From positions 62,001 through 126,000 of the forward strand of contig NZ_FONY01000005.1 in the NCBI RefSeq assembly GCF_900113045.1: 64,000 bases of DNA. The letters are read 5' to 3'. The translations under genes were made by a program, and so were the position numbers. This stretch comes from Thermoflexibacter ruber (GTDB taxonomy: Bacteria > Bacteroidota > Bacteroidia > Cytophagales > Thermoflexibacteraceae). Positions 15,582-24,570 of this stretch are shown here, piece by piece. Position 1 is the stretch's first letter. Each line of letters begins with the position of its first letter. The notes under the pieces were generated by a model. That model was not told the origin of the DNA. It saw nothing but the letters and a program-made list of their open reading frames with translations, and searched no databases.

Positions 15582-17843
15582 TTAACTTCCCAATTCCAAC
15601 TGATTCTTTACCAATTGGTAATATAGTCCTCTTTTATAAGTAAGTTCTTCATGTGTGCCTATCTCAGCGATTTCACCTTTGTTTAGCACTACGATTTGGT
15701 GGGCATTTCGCACCGTACTGAGGCGGTGAGCAATAACCACTACCGTTCTTCCTTCGCAATACCTGTCCAATTTTTCAGTAATTTCCTTCTCGTTATTGGC
15801 ATCTAAGGCACTTGTTGCTTCATCTAAGAAAATAAAGTCAGGGTTTTTATACACTGCTCTGGCAATGAGAATTCTTTGCTTTTGCCCTTGGCTTAACCCT
15901 AAACCCTCGTTGCCTATTTTGGTGTTGTAATTCAAAGGTAAACTTTCTATGAAGCCTTTGATATTAGCTATTTCCGCAGCAAAAAATAGCTTAGTTTTGT
16001 CTATATTTTCATCAGAAAAAGCAATATTGCGAGCTACAGTATCTGAAAAAATAAAACCATCTTGCATCACTACCCCGCACTTACTTCGCCAAAGATGCGT
16101 ATTGATTTGGTCTAAGGGCATACTACCCAAGCGAATCTCCCCTATTTCTGGTTGGTAAAACTTCAAAAGCATTTTAAGCAAGGTCGTTTTTCCGCTTCCG
16201 CTTGCCCCTACAATCGCTGTAGTCTTGCCATAAGGAATGGTCAAATCTATTTTGTTCAGGATATAATCAGAGTGCGGATTGCCATAGCGAAAATGCAAAT
16301 TTTTAAATACAATATCCTTATTTTCTGGAAGTATAAAAGCCGTACCACTCAAATCTCCTTCTGCCTCTTCTTCTTTGTTGTGGATTTCCCCTGAGCGTTC
16401 TAAGCTAATTTTGGCATCTTGGGCTTCATCTGCAAAGTTGATAAAAAGTGCCAATACACTATTTAACTGTCCTAAAATAAAGGTTACAGACATCATCATA
16501 CCCAAAGTCATAGAGCCATAAATGACCTCTCTGGCGGCAATAAATGAAATAATGATATTTTTTAACTCATTGATAAATGCAGCCCCAACGTTCTGATAAT
16601 GACGTAGTTTTAGTCCTTGTGTATCTATTTTAAATAGCTGAATTTGTATTTTTTCCCATTCCCAACGCTTCTGCTTTTCAGAATTGTTGAGTTTGATTTC
16701 TTGCATACCTGTAATGAGTTGAACTTCATTGCTTTGGTTGGAAGAAAGTTGGTTAAAACGCTTGTAGTTGAGGTTTTTACGCTTTTCCAAGAAATTGAGA
16801 ATCCAGATGACGTAAATGATACTGGAAACAAGAAAAACTACAAAGATAGTAGCACTGTAAAACAGCAAGATAGCCGCAAAAATAATAAGATTAAAAAGAG
16901 AAAAAGCAATGTCCAAAGAGGAAGAGGTCAGGAAGTTTTTTATCTTTTCATGGTCACGAATGCGCTGAAGAATGTCCCCCATGTTGCGTGCATCGAAAAA
17001 TGAAATAGGTAACTTCATGAGTTTCATCAAAAAATCAGACACAATGTAAATATTTACTCTCGAAGTAACGTGCATGAGAATCCAACTCCGCAAAATCTCT
17101 AAGGAAGTTTTGCCCACAAAAAGCATTAACTGAGCTATCAAGATAGTATAAACAAAGCCCAAGTCTTGATGATTTATCCCAAAGTCGACCAATGCCTGCG
17201 TCAAGAAGGGAATAATCAAAGTAAGAATACTACCTGTAAATAAACCAATAAACAACTGAATGATGTAACGGCGAAAAGGAATTAAATATTTGAAAAAGAA
17301 CTTATAATTAGCCTTATTTTCAACAGTTTGTATATCTTCCTTGTAAAAATCAGGGGTAGGTTCTAAGAGCAAAACAAAACCTTCTTGCTCATCAGTTTGC
17401 AGTCCTTTGAGCCAAAATTTGACAAACTCTTTATCAGTATAATTAATCAAACTTGTAGCTGGGTCGCCTACGATAACTTGGTCAGATTTATTTCCTTTTC
17501 CTTTGATAATGTCATAAATTACAACAAAGTGTTTTTGTTGCCAATACGCAATGCAAGGTAGTGGTGCTTCATCTCTAAGCAATTCATAAGACGCTTTGAC
17601 TGCCATTGTCCTCATACCTATTTTTTCTGCCGCATCGCTTAGTCCACGAATAGAAACCCCCTGACGGTCAATGTAACAATTATCCCGCAAGTATTGTATA
17701 GGAAAGGTCTTTCCAAAATACTGAGCAACCATTTTCAGGCAAGTAGGACCGCAGTCCATTTGGTCTAACTGTTGGAAATAAGGTAGTTTCTTTTTCTTAA
17801 AAAACATTTTGCTGCATTTTTCTGTGTATATCTTGGAATCCAA
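15582..17843 (-). CDS. C39-peptidase-containing ABC transporter
   Basis: This 753-residue exporter has three parts. The N-terminal C39 cysteine protease has QLDQMDCGPTCLKM with C31, H105 (QQKHFVVIYD) and D127 (VGDP), a complete catalytic triad. About six membrane segments follow (about 190-470). The ATPase has Walker A GASGSGKT (546-553), signature LSQGQ (650-654) and Walker B FIFLDEA (670-676). Such proteins cleave double-glycine leaders and export peptides or bacteriocins. Methionine 13 (start at 17807) matches the usual family start better than the first ATG. No HlyD-type adaptor or double-glycine precursor gene was found nearby, so the cargo must be encoded elsewhere. Confidence 0.9.
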   Translation of the reverse strand: MDSKIYTEKCSKMFFKKKKLPYFQQLDQMDCGPTCLKMVAQYFGKTFPIQYLRDNCYIDRQGVSIRGLSDAAEKIGMRTMAVKASYELLRDEAPLPCIAYWQQKHFVVIYDIIKGKGNKSDQVIVGDPATSLINYTDKEFVKFWLKGLQTDEQEGFVLLLEPTPDFYKEDIQTVENKANYKFFFKYLIPFRRYIIQLFIGLFTGSILTLIIPFLTQALVDFGINHQDLGFVYTILIAQLMLFVGKTSLEILRSWILMHVTSRVNIYIVSDFLMKLMKLPISFFDARNMGDILQRIRDHEKIKNFLTSSSLDIAFSLFNLIIFAAILLFYSATIFVVFLVSSIIYVIWILNFLEKRKNLNYKRFNQLSSNQSNEVQLITGMQEIKLNNSEKQKRWEWEKIQIQLFKIDTQGLKLRHYQNVGAAFINELKNIIISFIAAREVIYGSMTLGMMMSVTFILGQLNSVLALFINFADEAQDAKISLERSGEIHNKEEEAEGDLSGTAFILPENKDIVFKNLHFRYGNPHSDYILNKIDLTIPYGKTTAIVGASGSGKTTLLKMLLKFYQPEIGEIRLGSMPLDQINTHLWRSKCGVVMQDGFIFSDTVARNIAFSDENIDKTKLFFAAEIANIKGFIESLPLNYNTKIGNEGLGLSQGQKQRILIARAVYKNPDFIFLDEATSALDANNEKEITEKLDRYCEGRTVVVIAHRLSTVRNAHQIVVLNKGEIAEIGTHEELTYKRGLYYQLVKNQLELGS

Positions 17844-17995
17844 GACAAAACTTTAGCCACAATGATACAAAAAATTATTACAAGTAATTTTGTCTTATCA
17901 AAAGTTGTTTTAAGGAATCCATTGTACTAAGATTGCTACTATAATTTAATGATTTTTGAATAATATGTAAAACTATTTACTAATTTGCAAAAACA

Positions 17996-19270
17996 ATGGC
18001 TCTGTGTAGTTGGCAACTATTATTTTTTGTACTCAACTTGTTTTCCCAAAAATTTTTCGTGAGCTATTCTGATAAAACTTTTTTAAAAGATGTTTTCTTG
18101 ATAACTATTAGTGCTTTTGGAGGTCCTCAGGCACATCTTGTTCTTTTTTTTGAATATTTAGTCAATAAAAGAAAGTATCTAAATGAGGAAGAACTAACCG
18201 AACTCATAGCACTTTGTCAAATGCTTCCCGGTCCTTCTTCTACTCAAACCCTGCTTGCGATTGCTTATAAAAGAGGTGGTTTCAAGTTAGCCATGCTTAC
18301 TTTGCTCATCTGGATGTTCCCTGCTTTTACCATTATGACTGTCATTGCCCTATTCATTACCCAACTCAAAAACCTACCTGAAATGAGCAAAACCTTGCAG
18401 ATTGCTCAATTTGTTCAGCCTATGGCAGTAGGTTTCGTTGGATATGGAGCAATCAAAATTACTCAAAAGTTAGTAAATACCAAAACAGGGTTTGCCCTTC
18501 TTATTTTCTCTGCCTTAGCCACCTATTTCTTGCGTAGTCCATGGGCTTTCCCAGTAGTAGTGGTTATTGGTGGTATGGTAACTGCCCTAAAATATGAAAA
18601 ACAAGAGAAGATGGAAAAGAAAAAGTTTGTCATAAGTTGGCGATATTTCATCGTCTATGGAGGCGTTTTTATCATTGTTGCTTCTTTAGGTCTGATTACC
18701 AAGTCCATGCCAAACTCCGAAGCGATTTCTTTGCCAATACGTCTATTTGAAAATTTTTACAGAAATGGCAGTTTGATTTTTGGTGGAGGGCAGGTACTCG
18801 TTCCCGCTCTCTACAATGAGTTTGTGGAATTTAAAAAATATTTGAGTTCTGATGAGTTCTTATCAGGCTACGCCTTAGCCCAAGCTGTACCCGGTCCTGT
18901 ATTTGCATTTAGCGGCTACATAGGAGGGCTTTCCATGCGAAATTTTGGAACTTGGGGCATCTTGATAGGCAGCTTTGTGGCTTCTGCTGGAATTTATTTG
19001 CCGGGAGCTTTTATTTTATTTTTCGTTCTTAAGTTTTGGGAGCAACTTAAACTTTATCGTCCTGTCAGAGCCTCCTTAGAAGGAATTAATGCGGTAAGTG
19101 CAGGCATGGTCATCGCCGCTATATTTACTATTTCGGAAAATATTACTCCCAATCTGACTAATATTGCTATTGTTGTACTTACTTTCTCTGCTCTTATGTT
19201 TACCAAATTAGCCCCTCCTATCATTATTTTAATTGGTATTGCTTGTGGAATAGGCTTTTCGCTTTTATAA
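17996..19270 (+). CDS. chrA: Chromate transporter (ChrA family)
   Basis: The 424-residue membrane protein has the duplicated CHR architecture. The N-terminal half shows SAFGGPQAHLVLF and ALCQMLPGPSSTQTLLAIAYKRGG. The C-terminal half shows LIFGGGQVLVPALYNEF and ALAQAVPGPVFAFSGYIGG. ChrA proteins export chromate or transport related oxyanions. Chromate specificity is inferred from the family and the physiological substrate could differ. The first ATG at 17996 adds about 21 residues of atypical hydrophobic sequence; an in-frame GTG at 18059 yields MSYSDKTFLKDVF, a better match to family starts. The gene is divergent from the exporter. Confidence 0.87.
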   Translation: MALCSWQLLFFVLNLFSQKFFVSYSDKTFLKDVFLITISAFGGPQAHLVLFFEYLVNKRKYLNEEELTELIALCQMLPGPSSTQTLLAIAYKRGGFKLAMLTLLIWMFPAFTIMTVIALFITQLKNLPEMSKTLQIAQFVQPMAVGFVGYGAIKITQKLVNTKTGFALLIFSALATYFLRSPWAFPVVVVIGGMVTALKYEKQEKMEKKKFVISWRYFIVYGGVFIIVASLGLITKSMPNSEAISLPIRLFENFYRNGSLIFGGGQVLVPALYNEFVEFKKYLSSDEFLSGYALAQAVPGPVFAFSGYIGGLSMRNFGTWGILIGSFVASAGIYLPGAFILFFVLKFWEQLKLYRPVRASLEGINAVSAGMVIAAIFTISENITPNLTNIAIVVLTFSALMFTKLAPPIIILIGIACGIGFSLL

Positions 19271-19567
19271 AAATGTATATTCTCTTTACCTAAAATGTAT
19301 GATTAATGTAAGTAAAATCACTTTTTGTAAAGAAAAAAAAACAATTAGTTAATTTTGAAAGGATATTTTATGGTATCTAAGCCTAAGTTTTCTTAAAATT
19401 GTAAAAAGATGAAAAACACTTATATAAGTATAAAAATATGATAAACAATATTTTATTAGATAAAAACCGCTATTTATCAAATTAAAAAATTACAATTTCT
19501 CTATTTTGATTTTTTCTAAGTTACTTATGTAGCATTATTGACTAAAACAGTTTTTATAATTGGCAAA

Positions 19568-19698
19568 ATATGCTGACCTTTGTATCAGCATAATAATATA
19601 AAGTTTTTAGGTAGAAGCATTTAGGAGAGTACAGCGGCTCGTAAATGTAGAGATGGGACAGCCCCCGTAGTATCTACGCGGGCTGTTTAGCTTTTTTA
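19568..19698 (+). ncRNA. Candidate small RNA with terminator
   Basis: ATGCTGA and TCAGCAT at about 19568-19590 form a perfect 7-bp hairpin. After about 65 bases of more GC-balanced sequence than the surroundings, ACAGCCCCCGTAG (19658-19670) pairs with CTACGCGGGCTGT (19674-19686) with a single mismatch and is followed by TTAGCTTTTTT. The block begins almost 300 bases past chrA and could be an independent plus-strand RNA ending at the terminator. It could also be only the end of a long chrA 3' UTR. No known RNA family was recognised. Confidence 0.35.
19658..19697 (+). terminator. Strong intrinsic terminator
   Basis: This is a 13-bp stem with one mismatch and a TAT loop, followed by TTTAGCTTTTTT. 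The T-run exists only on the plus strand, so it ends a plus-strand transcript rather than the minus-strand aminotransferase gene. Confidence 0.65.
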
Positions 19699-19747
19699 TA
19701 AGATACCTCTATCTGTCTTAATAACAAGAGGTTAAGAAGTCCTAATA

Positions 19748-20902
19748 TTATGACTGCCAAACCTTTTTTAGCACTTCTGCAAAGACTTGCATCTCTTCCA
19801 TTGTACCTATGCTTACCCTTCCCCACTTCTCTTCGTTTTCTGCAAACATTCTGACCATGACGTTATTTTTTGCCATATCTTTCACAAAATCAGAAGGATA
19901 CTTTGCCAAAGAAAAATATAAGAAATTGGTATGCGACGGGATATAAGGAATGTTTAAGGCTTCTAATTGGGAGGCAGTAAACTCTCTTGCTGCTTTGTTT
20001 TTCTCCAATACCGTCTTGATAAACTCTTGGTCGTCTAAGGCGGCAGTAGCAGCGGCTATGGTAGTCATGCTAGTCGTAATACTTCCACCTTGTTGCATAT
20101 CATCTAATTTCTTGATAGTCTGCGGGTGTGCGATTGCATAGCCAAAGCGCAAACCTGCCATGCCATAGACTTTGGAGAAGGTGCGTCCAATGATAATATT
20201 TTGATTAGAAGCTACTAAGCTCGCCATGGTAGGACGGTCAGGAAGAAAATCTATGTATGCCTCGTCTATGAATACCGCCGTTTTTTTACTTGCTTCTATG
20301 CAAAAATTTTTGATTTCCTCTGCACTAACTATCGTTCCTGTAGGATTGTTAGGGTTGCAAACTTGTACTAATTTCGTCTTGCGATTGATTTTGCCGAGCA
20401 TGGCATTGAGGTCGTGTTTTTTGTCTTTGGTAAGGGGGACATTTACGATTTCTACGCCCAAGTTTTTAGCATATTCTCCTAAAAGCCAAAAGGTTGGGAA
20501 AGCAAAAATCATGTTGCCTTTGTCTTGACCATAATAGCACCCCAAAATCCCCAAAACTTCGCTGGAGCCTGCAGTCAGCAAAATATGCTCCTTGCTCAAA
20601 CCTTCTATCTCGGCTAATTTTTGTTTTAGCTTATCTCTTTCCCCTGTGCTAAAGCCATAGCGGTTGCCATTCATCATTGCCTCTGTAATTGCTTTTTGTG
20701 CTTTGGGAGGGATACCGTAAGGATTCTCATTGGCATTCAGCCAAATGGGGCGATTGGTAACGTCGAGTAATTCAGGGCGTTGGTTGCTGGCAAAGCCCGT
20801 AGGCGTAGCAAAAATCTCTGGTGCGGCGGTGATGCCCGCTGCAAATACTGCAAACTGTTTTAAAAAGTTTTTCCTTGTAACTTTTTCCATGATAATCAGC
20901 AA
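19748..20902 (-). CDS. Exported PLP-dependent aminotransferase (HisC-like)
   Basis: The 384-residue protein is a fold-type I aminotransferase resembling histidinol-phosphate aminotransferase. It shows NANENPYG, NPNNPTGT at 183-190, D213 in FIDEAYIDF, PLP lysine K244 in TFSKVYGMAGLRFGYA and the usual C-terminal RVSIGTMEEM. Unlike cytosolic HisC it begins with an extension, TRKNFLKQFAVFAAGITAAPEIFA, that resembles a Tat-like or Sec signal peptide with a single arginine. Export is therefore likely, and a histidine-biosynthesis role is doubtful. Methionine 5 (20890) is the probable start. Its neighbour is a small lipoprotein on the same strand. Confidence 0.85.
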   Translation of the reverse strand: MLIIMEKVTRKNFLKQFAVFAAGITAAPEIFATPTGFASNQRPELLDVTNRPIWLNANENPYGIPPKAQKAITEAMMNGNRYGFSTGERDKLKQKLAEIEGLSKEHILLTAGSSEVLGILGCYYGQDKGNMIFAFPTFWLLGEYAKNLGVEIVNVPLTKDKKHDLNAMLGKINRKTKLVQVCNPNNPTGTIVSAEEIKNFCIEASKKTAVFIDEAYIDFLPDRPTMASLVASNQNIIIGRTFSKVYGMAGLRFGYAIAHPQTIKKLDDMQQGGSITTSMTTIAAATAALDDQEFIKTVLEKNKAAREFTASQLEALNIPYIPSHTNFLYFSLAKYPSDFVKDMAKNNVMVRMFAENEEKWGRVSIGTMEEMQVFAEVLKKVWQS

Positions 20903-20957
20903 TTTAAGTAATAAATAAATCAGTCAGAGTAAGCTAAATTCAGGTTGGCAATATATT

Positions 20958-21323
20958 CTAATAATAAACAACTGTTACTTCATTGACAATGTTTAAAGCA
21001 CTAAAACGAATCTGAACGTAGCGCGCTTTTTTATTTTTTCCACATTGTTCGCCTTCTTCTATATAATAGCGATAAAACTTTTGGTTGCGTTCTGCTAAGA
21101 TAGCAAAATCTGCTTTCCCAAGCAAATTAGCCACCTGTATTTCGCGCAATCCTTCCAATTTTGGTTTGACTTTCTGCTCAAAATCGGCTAATAGATTGGC
21201 GCGTTTGCCTTCGCAACCTTTTTTATCACTTTTCCATGTTAGCAAATCAAAGCCTTGTGTATCTATCTCACTTTGATTGCATGAAATTAACAATAAGCAA
21301 GCAAGAATGTAAAAAAATTTCAT
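20958..21323 (-). CDS. Small lipoprotein of unknown function
   Basis: The 121-residue protein has a lipoprotein signal with lipobox LISC (C15). The mature part is polar with two further cysteines (KKGCEG and EQCGKN). The segment REIQVANLLGKADF followed by short strands resembles the start of BamE/SmpA-like folds, but the similarity is too weak to assign. It lies 55 bases upstream of the exported aminotransferase on the same strand, so the two are probably co-transcribed. The function is unknown. Confidence 0.7.
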   Translation of the reverse strand: MKFFYILACLLLISCNQSEIDTQGFDLLTWKSDKKGCEGKRANLLADFEQKVKPKLEGLREIQVANLLGKADFAILAERNQKFYRYYIEEGEQCGKNKKARYVQIRFSALNIVNEVTVVYY

Positions 21324-21467
21324 AAATAGATAAAGGATACTGGGTTTAGTAAAACCTATTATTAGGCTACTACAAAGTTACTTGGTAAAATGCAGATAAT
21401 ACTATTTTTTACTAATAAAGTGAAAACTGTATTTGTAATTTTATGCAAAATGAAGTATTTTTGATTG

Positions 21468-22379
21468 ATGAAAAAGAAAGGAAAAGCAAATAAAAATACT
21501 TCTCTGGTGCAAGAATTTGCGCTCACTCAAGAGCGTTACGTCAATCCATTTACTGACTTTGGATTCAAAAAACTATTTGGCTCTGAAATGAGTAAAGACC
21601 TCTTAATTAGCTTTTTGAATGAAATTTTACCCGACCAGAAAATAGCAACGCTTACCTACAAAAAAACAGAACACTTAGGAGCAGGCGACTTAGACAGAAA
21701 AGTGATTTATGACTTATATTGCGAGAACAACCGAGGCGAAAAATTCATAGTAGAGTTGCAAAAAGCAAAACAAACTTTCTTTAAAGACAGAAGTCTATTT
21801 TACTCTACTTTCCCTATCCAAGAGCAAGGGCAACAAGGCGATTGGGATTACGAACTCAAAGCTGTTTATACAGTAGCCATCTTAGATTTTTGCTTTGAAG
21901 ACGAACATGCCAAAGATGTAAAAGTAATGGTTAAACTCATGGAAACCGAGAAAAAAACTGTTTTTTATGAGAAACTAACTTTTTTGTATTTACAAATGCC
22001 CAATTTTAATAAAAAGGAAGAAGAGTTGATAAGCATGGAAGATAAGTGGCTTTATTTGCTTAAAAATCTTCATAAACTCACCCAAAGACCTGCCAAGTTA
22101 CAAGAAAAAGTATTTGAAAAGACATTCAAGTTGGCAGAAATAGCAAAGTTTACCCCCGAGGAGCGCAGTGCTTACAATGACAGTTTGAAGTATTACAGAG
22201 ATTTGAAAAACTCCTTAGACACAAGTTTTGCAGAAGGGAAAGCAGAAGGGAAAATAGAAGAAAAAAGAGACGTTATAAAAAATGGGTATGAAAATGGGCT
22301 TCCTATCCCTGTTTTAGCCAAACTCACTCAGCTTTCAGAGAAAGAAGTTGCCCAAATTTTGAAAGAATTAGGCTATTAG
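21468..22379 (+). CDS. Rpn-type PD-(D/E)XK nuclease (recombination-promoting nuclease/transposase-like)
   Basis: The 303-residue protein belongs to the PDDEXK_2 Rpn family. It has NPFTDFGFKKLFG near the N-terminus, the core VIYDLYCENNRGEKFIVELQKAKQ with D82, E96 and Q98-K99 as nuclease residues, and the C-terminal EERSAYNDSLKYYRDLKN segment. RpnA-type proteins cut DNA and promote RecA-independent recombination. Many genomes carry several copies with variable tails. A short EGKAEGKIEEKRD repeat-like linker precedes a helix-turn-helix-like tail (LAKLTQLSEKEVAQILKELGY). The ATG at 21468 is preferred over the TTG at 21465. It converges on hisH with only 3 bases between them. Confidence 0.86.
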   Translation: MKKKGKANKNTSLVQEFALTQERYVNPFTDFGFKKLFGSEMSKDLLISFLNEILPDQKIATLTYKKTEHLGAGDLDRKVIYDLYCENNRGEKFIVELQKAKQTFFKDRSLFYSTFPIQEQGQQGDWDYELKAVYTVAILDFCFEDEHAKDVKVMVKLMETEKKTVFYEKLTFLYLQMPNFNKKEEELISMEDKWLYLLKNLHKLTQRPAKLQEKVFEKTFKLAEIAKFTPEERSAYNDSLKYYRDLKNSLDTSFAEGKAEGKIEEKRDVIKNGYENGLPIPVLAKLTQLSEKEVAQILKELGY

Positions 22380-22382
22380 CTA

Positions 22383-22982
22383 TCATTGCGAGAGAAAATT
22401 CTCTAAAATTTTAGCCCCTACCTGTCCACTTTTCTCTGTATGGAATTGTAAAGCATAAAAATTATCTTTGTGCAGTGCAGCACTAAAATCGTGTATGTAG
22501 TTGGCTTTGGCGATAGTATAAGGGCTTAGTTCTGCATAATAACTATGAACAAAATAAACATAGCTTTCTGAGGGTAAACCTCTAAAAAGTACACCTTGCA
22601 TCTCATGGAGTTGATTCCAGCCTATTTGTGGAACTTTGAGATGATTAGCTTGACCTTGGGGAACGAAACGCTTTACTTCCAAATCAAAAATACCCATGCA
22701 CGGAGTATCATTCTCCTCAGAGTATTTGCATAATAATTGCATTCCAACACAAATACCCAGTACAGGTTGCTTTAGATTTTTTATTACCTCGTCGAGTCTT
22801 CTCTCTTTGAGGTAGTTCATAGCTGTACTTGCCTCCCCCACACCGGGGAAAATGACTTTGTCTGCTTTGATAATTTCCTCTGGAATATCTGTTATAAGTG
22901 GGGTAACTCCTAATCTTTCTAAAGCATAAGCAACAGATTGAGTATTGCCTGCATTATACTTGATAATGACGATGTTGGACAT
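22383..22982 (-). CDS. hisH: Imidazole glycerol phosphate synthase, glutaminase subunit
   Basis: The 199-residue class I glutamine amidotransferase has the oxyanion segment FPGVGEAS, the nucleophile elbow LGICVGMQLL with C78, and the terminal H181/E183 pair in FHTEKSG. It supplies ammonia to HisF for the fifth step of histidine biosynthesis. The length fits HisH. No hisA, hisF or hisB is adjacent, so it is a lone his gene here. It is preceded by sufD on the same strand and a terminator lies between them. Confidence 0.92.
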   Translation of the reverse strand: MSNIVIIKYNAGNTQSVAYALERLGVTPLITDIPEEIIKADKVIFPGVGEASTAMNYLKERRLDEVIKNLKQPVLGICVGMQLLCKYSEENDTPCMGIFDLEVKRFVPQGQANHLKVPQIGWNQLHEMQGVLFRGLPSESYVYFVHSYYAELSPYTIAKANYIHDFSAALHKDNFYALQFHTEKSGQVGAKILENFLSQ

Positions 22983-23033
22983 TTTTTAGTTGGGTTGTTT
23001 TGATAAAGTAACAAATCTTGCTAAAAAAAATAT

Positions 23034-23058
23034 CGTTGCAGGCTTTTTACCTGCAACG
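23034..23058 (-). terminator. Terminator downstream of sufD
   Basis: CGTTGCAGG (23034-23042) pairs with CCTGCAACG (23050-23058) around a 7-base loop. On the minus strand it is followed by ATATTTTTTTTAG, a good U-tract, 29 bases beyond the sufD stop. Confidence 0.85.
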
Positions 23059-23086
23059 CCATAGTCTAATTTCCTTTTATGCTATT

Positions 23087-24415
23087 TTATATCAGTTCCA
23101 TGCCAAACCTATCTGCAATGATTTTTTCCGTAAACTCTCGTACAGGCTGGTATTTAATTCTTTCTAAAATATCATCAGCAAAGGCAAAAATAAGCATTGC
23201 CCTTGCCTGTTCGTGGGAAATGCCTCTTGAACGCAAATAGAACAAAGGCTCCTCGTCCAAAGCCCCTACTGTACAGCCATGAGAACATTTGACATCATTT
23301 GCCCAAATTTCTAATTGGGGCTTGGTATCCACATTGGCAGTAGGCGCAAGGAGAATATTTTTATTGGATTGGTAAGCGTTGGTTTGCTGTGCGTCCTGCC
23401 TAACAAAGATTTTTCCATTAAAAACTCCTGAAGATTTTTCATCTAACAAGCCTTTGTATAGCTGATTGCTCTGCGAATGGGGCATGGCGTGGTCGACAGC
23501 CGTATGATTGTCCACATGAGTATTTCCTGTAACAGCATATAAGCCATTCATATACGCTTCACAGTTTTCGCCATTTATCTTGATATTCAAATTATTGCGG
23601 ACTATTTTCCCTGTCAGCGTAACCGTAGTATTGTTGAATCTCCCATCTCTTTCTACGTAAGCATACGTAGCCCCTATATGAGAAGCATTGCTTTCCTCTG
23701 TTTGGATTTTATAGTGTTCGCAGTAAGCATTCTGAGCTACATAAACCTCTGTTACTGCATTGGTTAAGGTTGAGAAAGGTGTAAGCGTACTGCTGAAGTG
23801 TTCTATCACTGTGGCACTGCTATTTTTACCTACAACGATGAGATTGCGCGGGTGGCAAATCACATCGTCAGCATTGGCATCGGCAATAAAGTGCAAAATA
23901 ATAGGAACATTCACCTCTTTGTTATTGGGAACTTGGATAAAAACACCGTCCTGTGAAAGTGCGGTATTGAGTGCCACAAAAACTTCCTTTTCAAAAGAAG
24001 CGTACTTAGCAAAATGTTGCTCTACACTTGTTTCTCCTGATTTTTCTCTATAAACAGTCGCCAAATTACTGATCTTCAGCTCACTTTCAGGAGAAATAAT
24101 ATGAGAAAGAGCTTGGACATACACCCCATTAACAAAAACCAATATATTGGCTTCCTTTTCATCGTACTGATTGATAAAAGGAATATATTTGCTTGTATCT
24201 GAGATACTTGACTGTGGGAACTGATAGGTTTTATTGACCAAGTTTTTTAGATTGGTGTATTTCCATTCTTCGTGCTTAGTAGTAGGCACATCTAAATGAG
24301 TAAATTGATGTATGGCAGAAGTTTTGATTTCATCAATCGCCGTAGAAACCTTGCCTTCGCTCTTCAGTGCCTCAAAATGAGAAAGTATATTTTCTTTGAA
24401 ATCCATGTTTTTCAA
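23087..24415 (-). CDS. sufD: Fe-S cluster assembly protein SufD
   Basis: The 442-residue protein has SufB/SufD-family features: TTKHEEWKYTNLKNL, the beta-helix core with KNSSATVIEHFSS, the strongly conserved NGKIFVRQDAQQTNAYQSNKNILLA, and the C-terminal DVKCSHGCTVGALDEEPLFYLRSRGIS. SufD forms the SufBCD scaffold with SufB and the ATPase SufC, on which Fe-S clusters are built. SufD rather than SufB fits because of its length and lack of the long SufB N-terminus. sufC lies 4.5 kb away on the same strand, separated by an oppositely oriented cassette. sufB and sufS are not in the window. Confidence 0.95.
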   Translation of the reverse strand: MKNMDFKENILSHFEALKSEGKVSTAIDEIKTSAIHQFTHLDVPTTKHEEWKYTNLKNLVNKTYQFPQSSISDTSKYIPFINQYDEKEANILVFVNGVYVQALSHIISPESELKISNLATVYREKSGETSVEQHFAKYASFEKEVFVALNTALSQDGVFIQVPNNKEVNVPIILHFIADANADDVICHPRNLIVVGKNSSATVIEHFSSTLTPFSTLTNAVTEVYVAQNAYCEHYKIQTEESNASHIGATYAYVERDGRFNNTTVTLTGKIVRNNLNIKINGENCEAYMNGLYAVTGNTHVDNHTAVDHAMPHSQSNQLYKGLLDEKSSGVFNGKIFVRQDAQQTNAYQSNKNILLAPTANVDTKPQLEIWANDVKCSHGCTVGALDEEPLFYLRSRGISHEQARAMLIFAFADDILERIKYQPVREFTEKIIADRFGMELI

Positions 24416-24570
24416 TTAACAATAATTCAATTATCTTTATAAAAACCGCCATCTTTTTATTGATGTACTTGTCTTTGTGTTCCTTCAAGCTAAAGAACCA
24501 AATTATTATACATTTGTTTTGGCATTTGGCGGTAGTCTAAGTGGTCAACTTAGTCGCAAATTTCGCTCAT

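Larger units (their letters stand above)
19271..19747. other. Intergenic region with two strong stem-loops
   Basis: The first 290 bases are very AT-rich without ORFs. Stem-loops follow at 19568-19590 and 19658-19686, the latter ending in a T-rich run on the plus strand. See the candidate small RNA. Confidence 0.55.

Noticed and set aside
16644-17003. Plus-strand ORF inside the C39 exporter gene
   Set aside because: It lies antisense to the transmembrane domain of a complete ABC transporter.
19748-20902. Assignment as the biosynthetic histidinol-phosphate aminotransferase hisC
   Set aside because: The N-terminal signal-like extension and lack of his neighbours argue against a cytosolic biosynthetic role.
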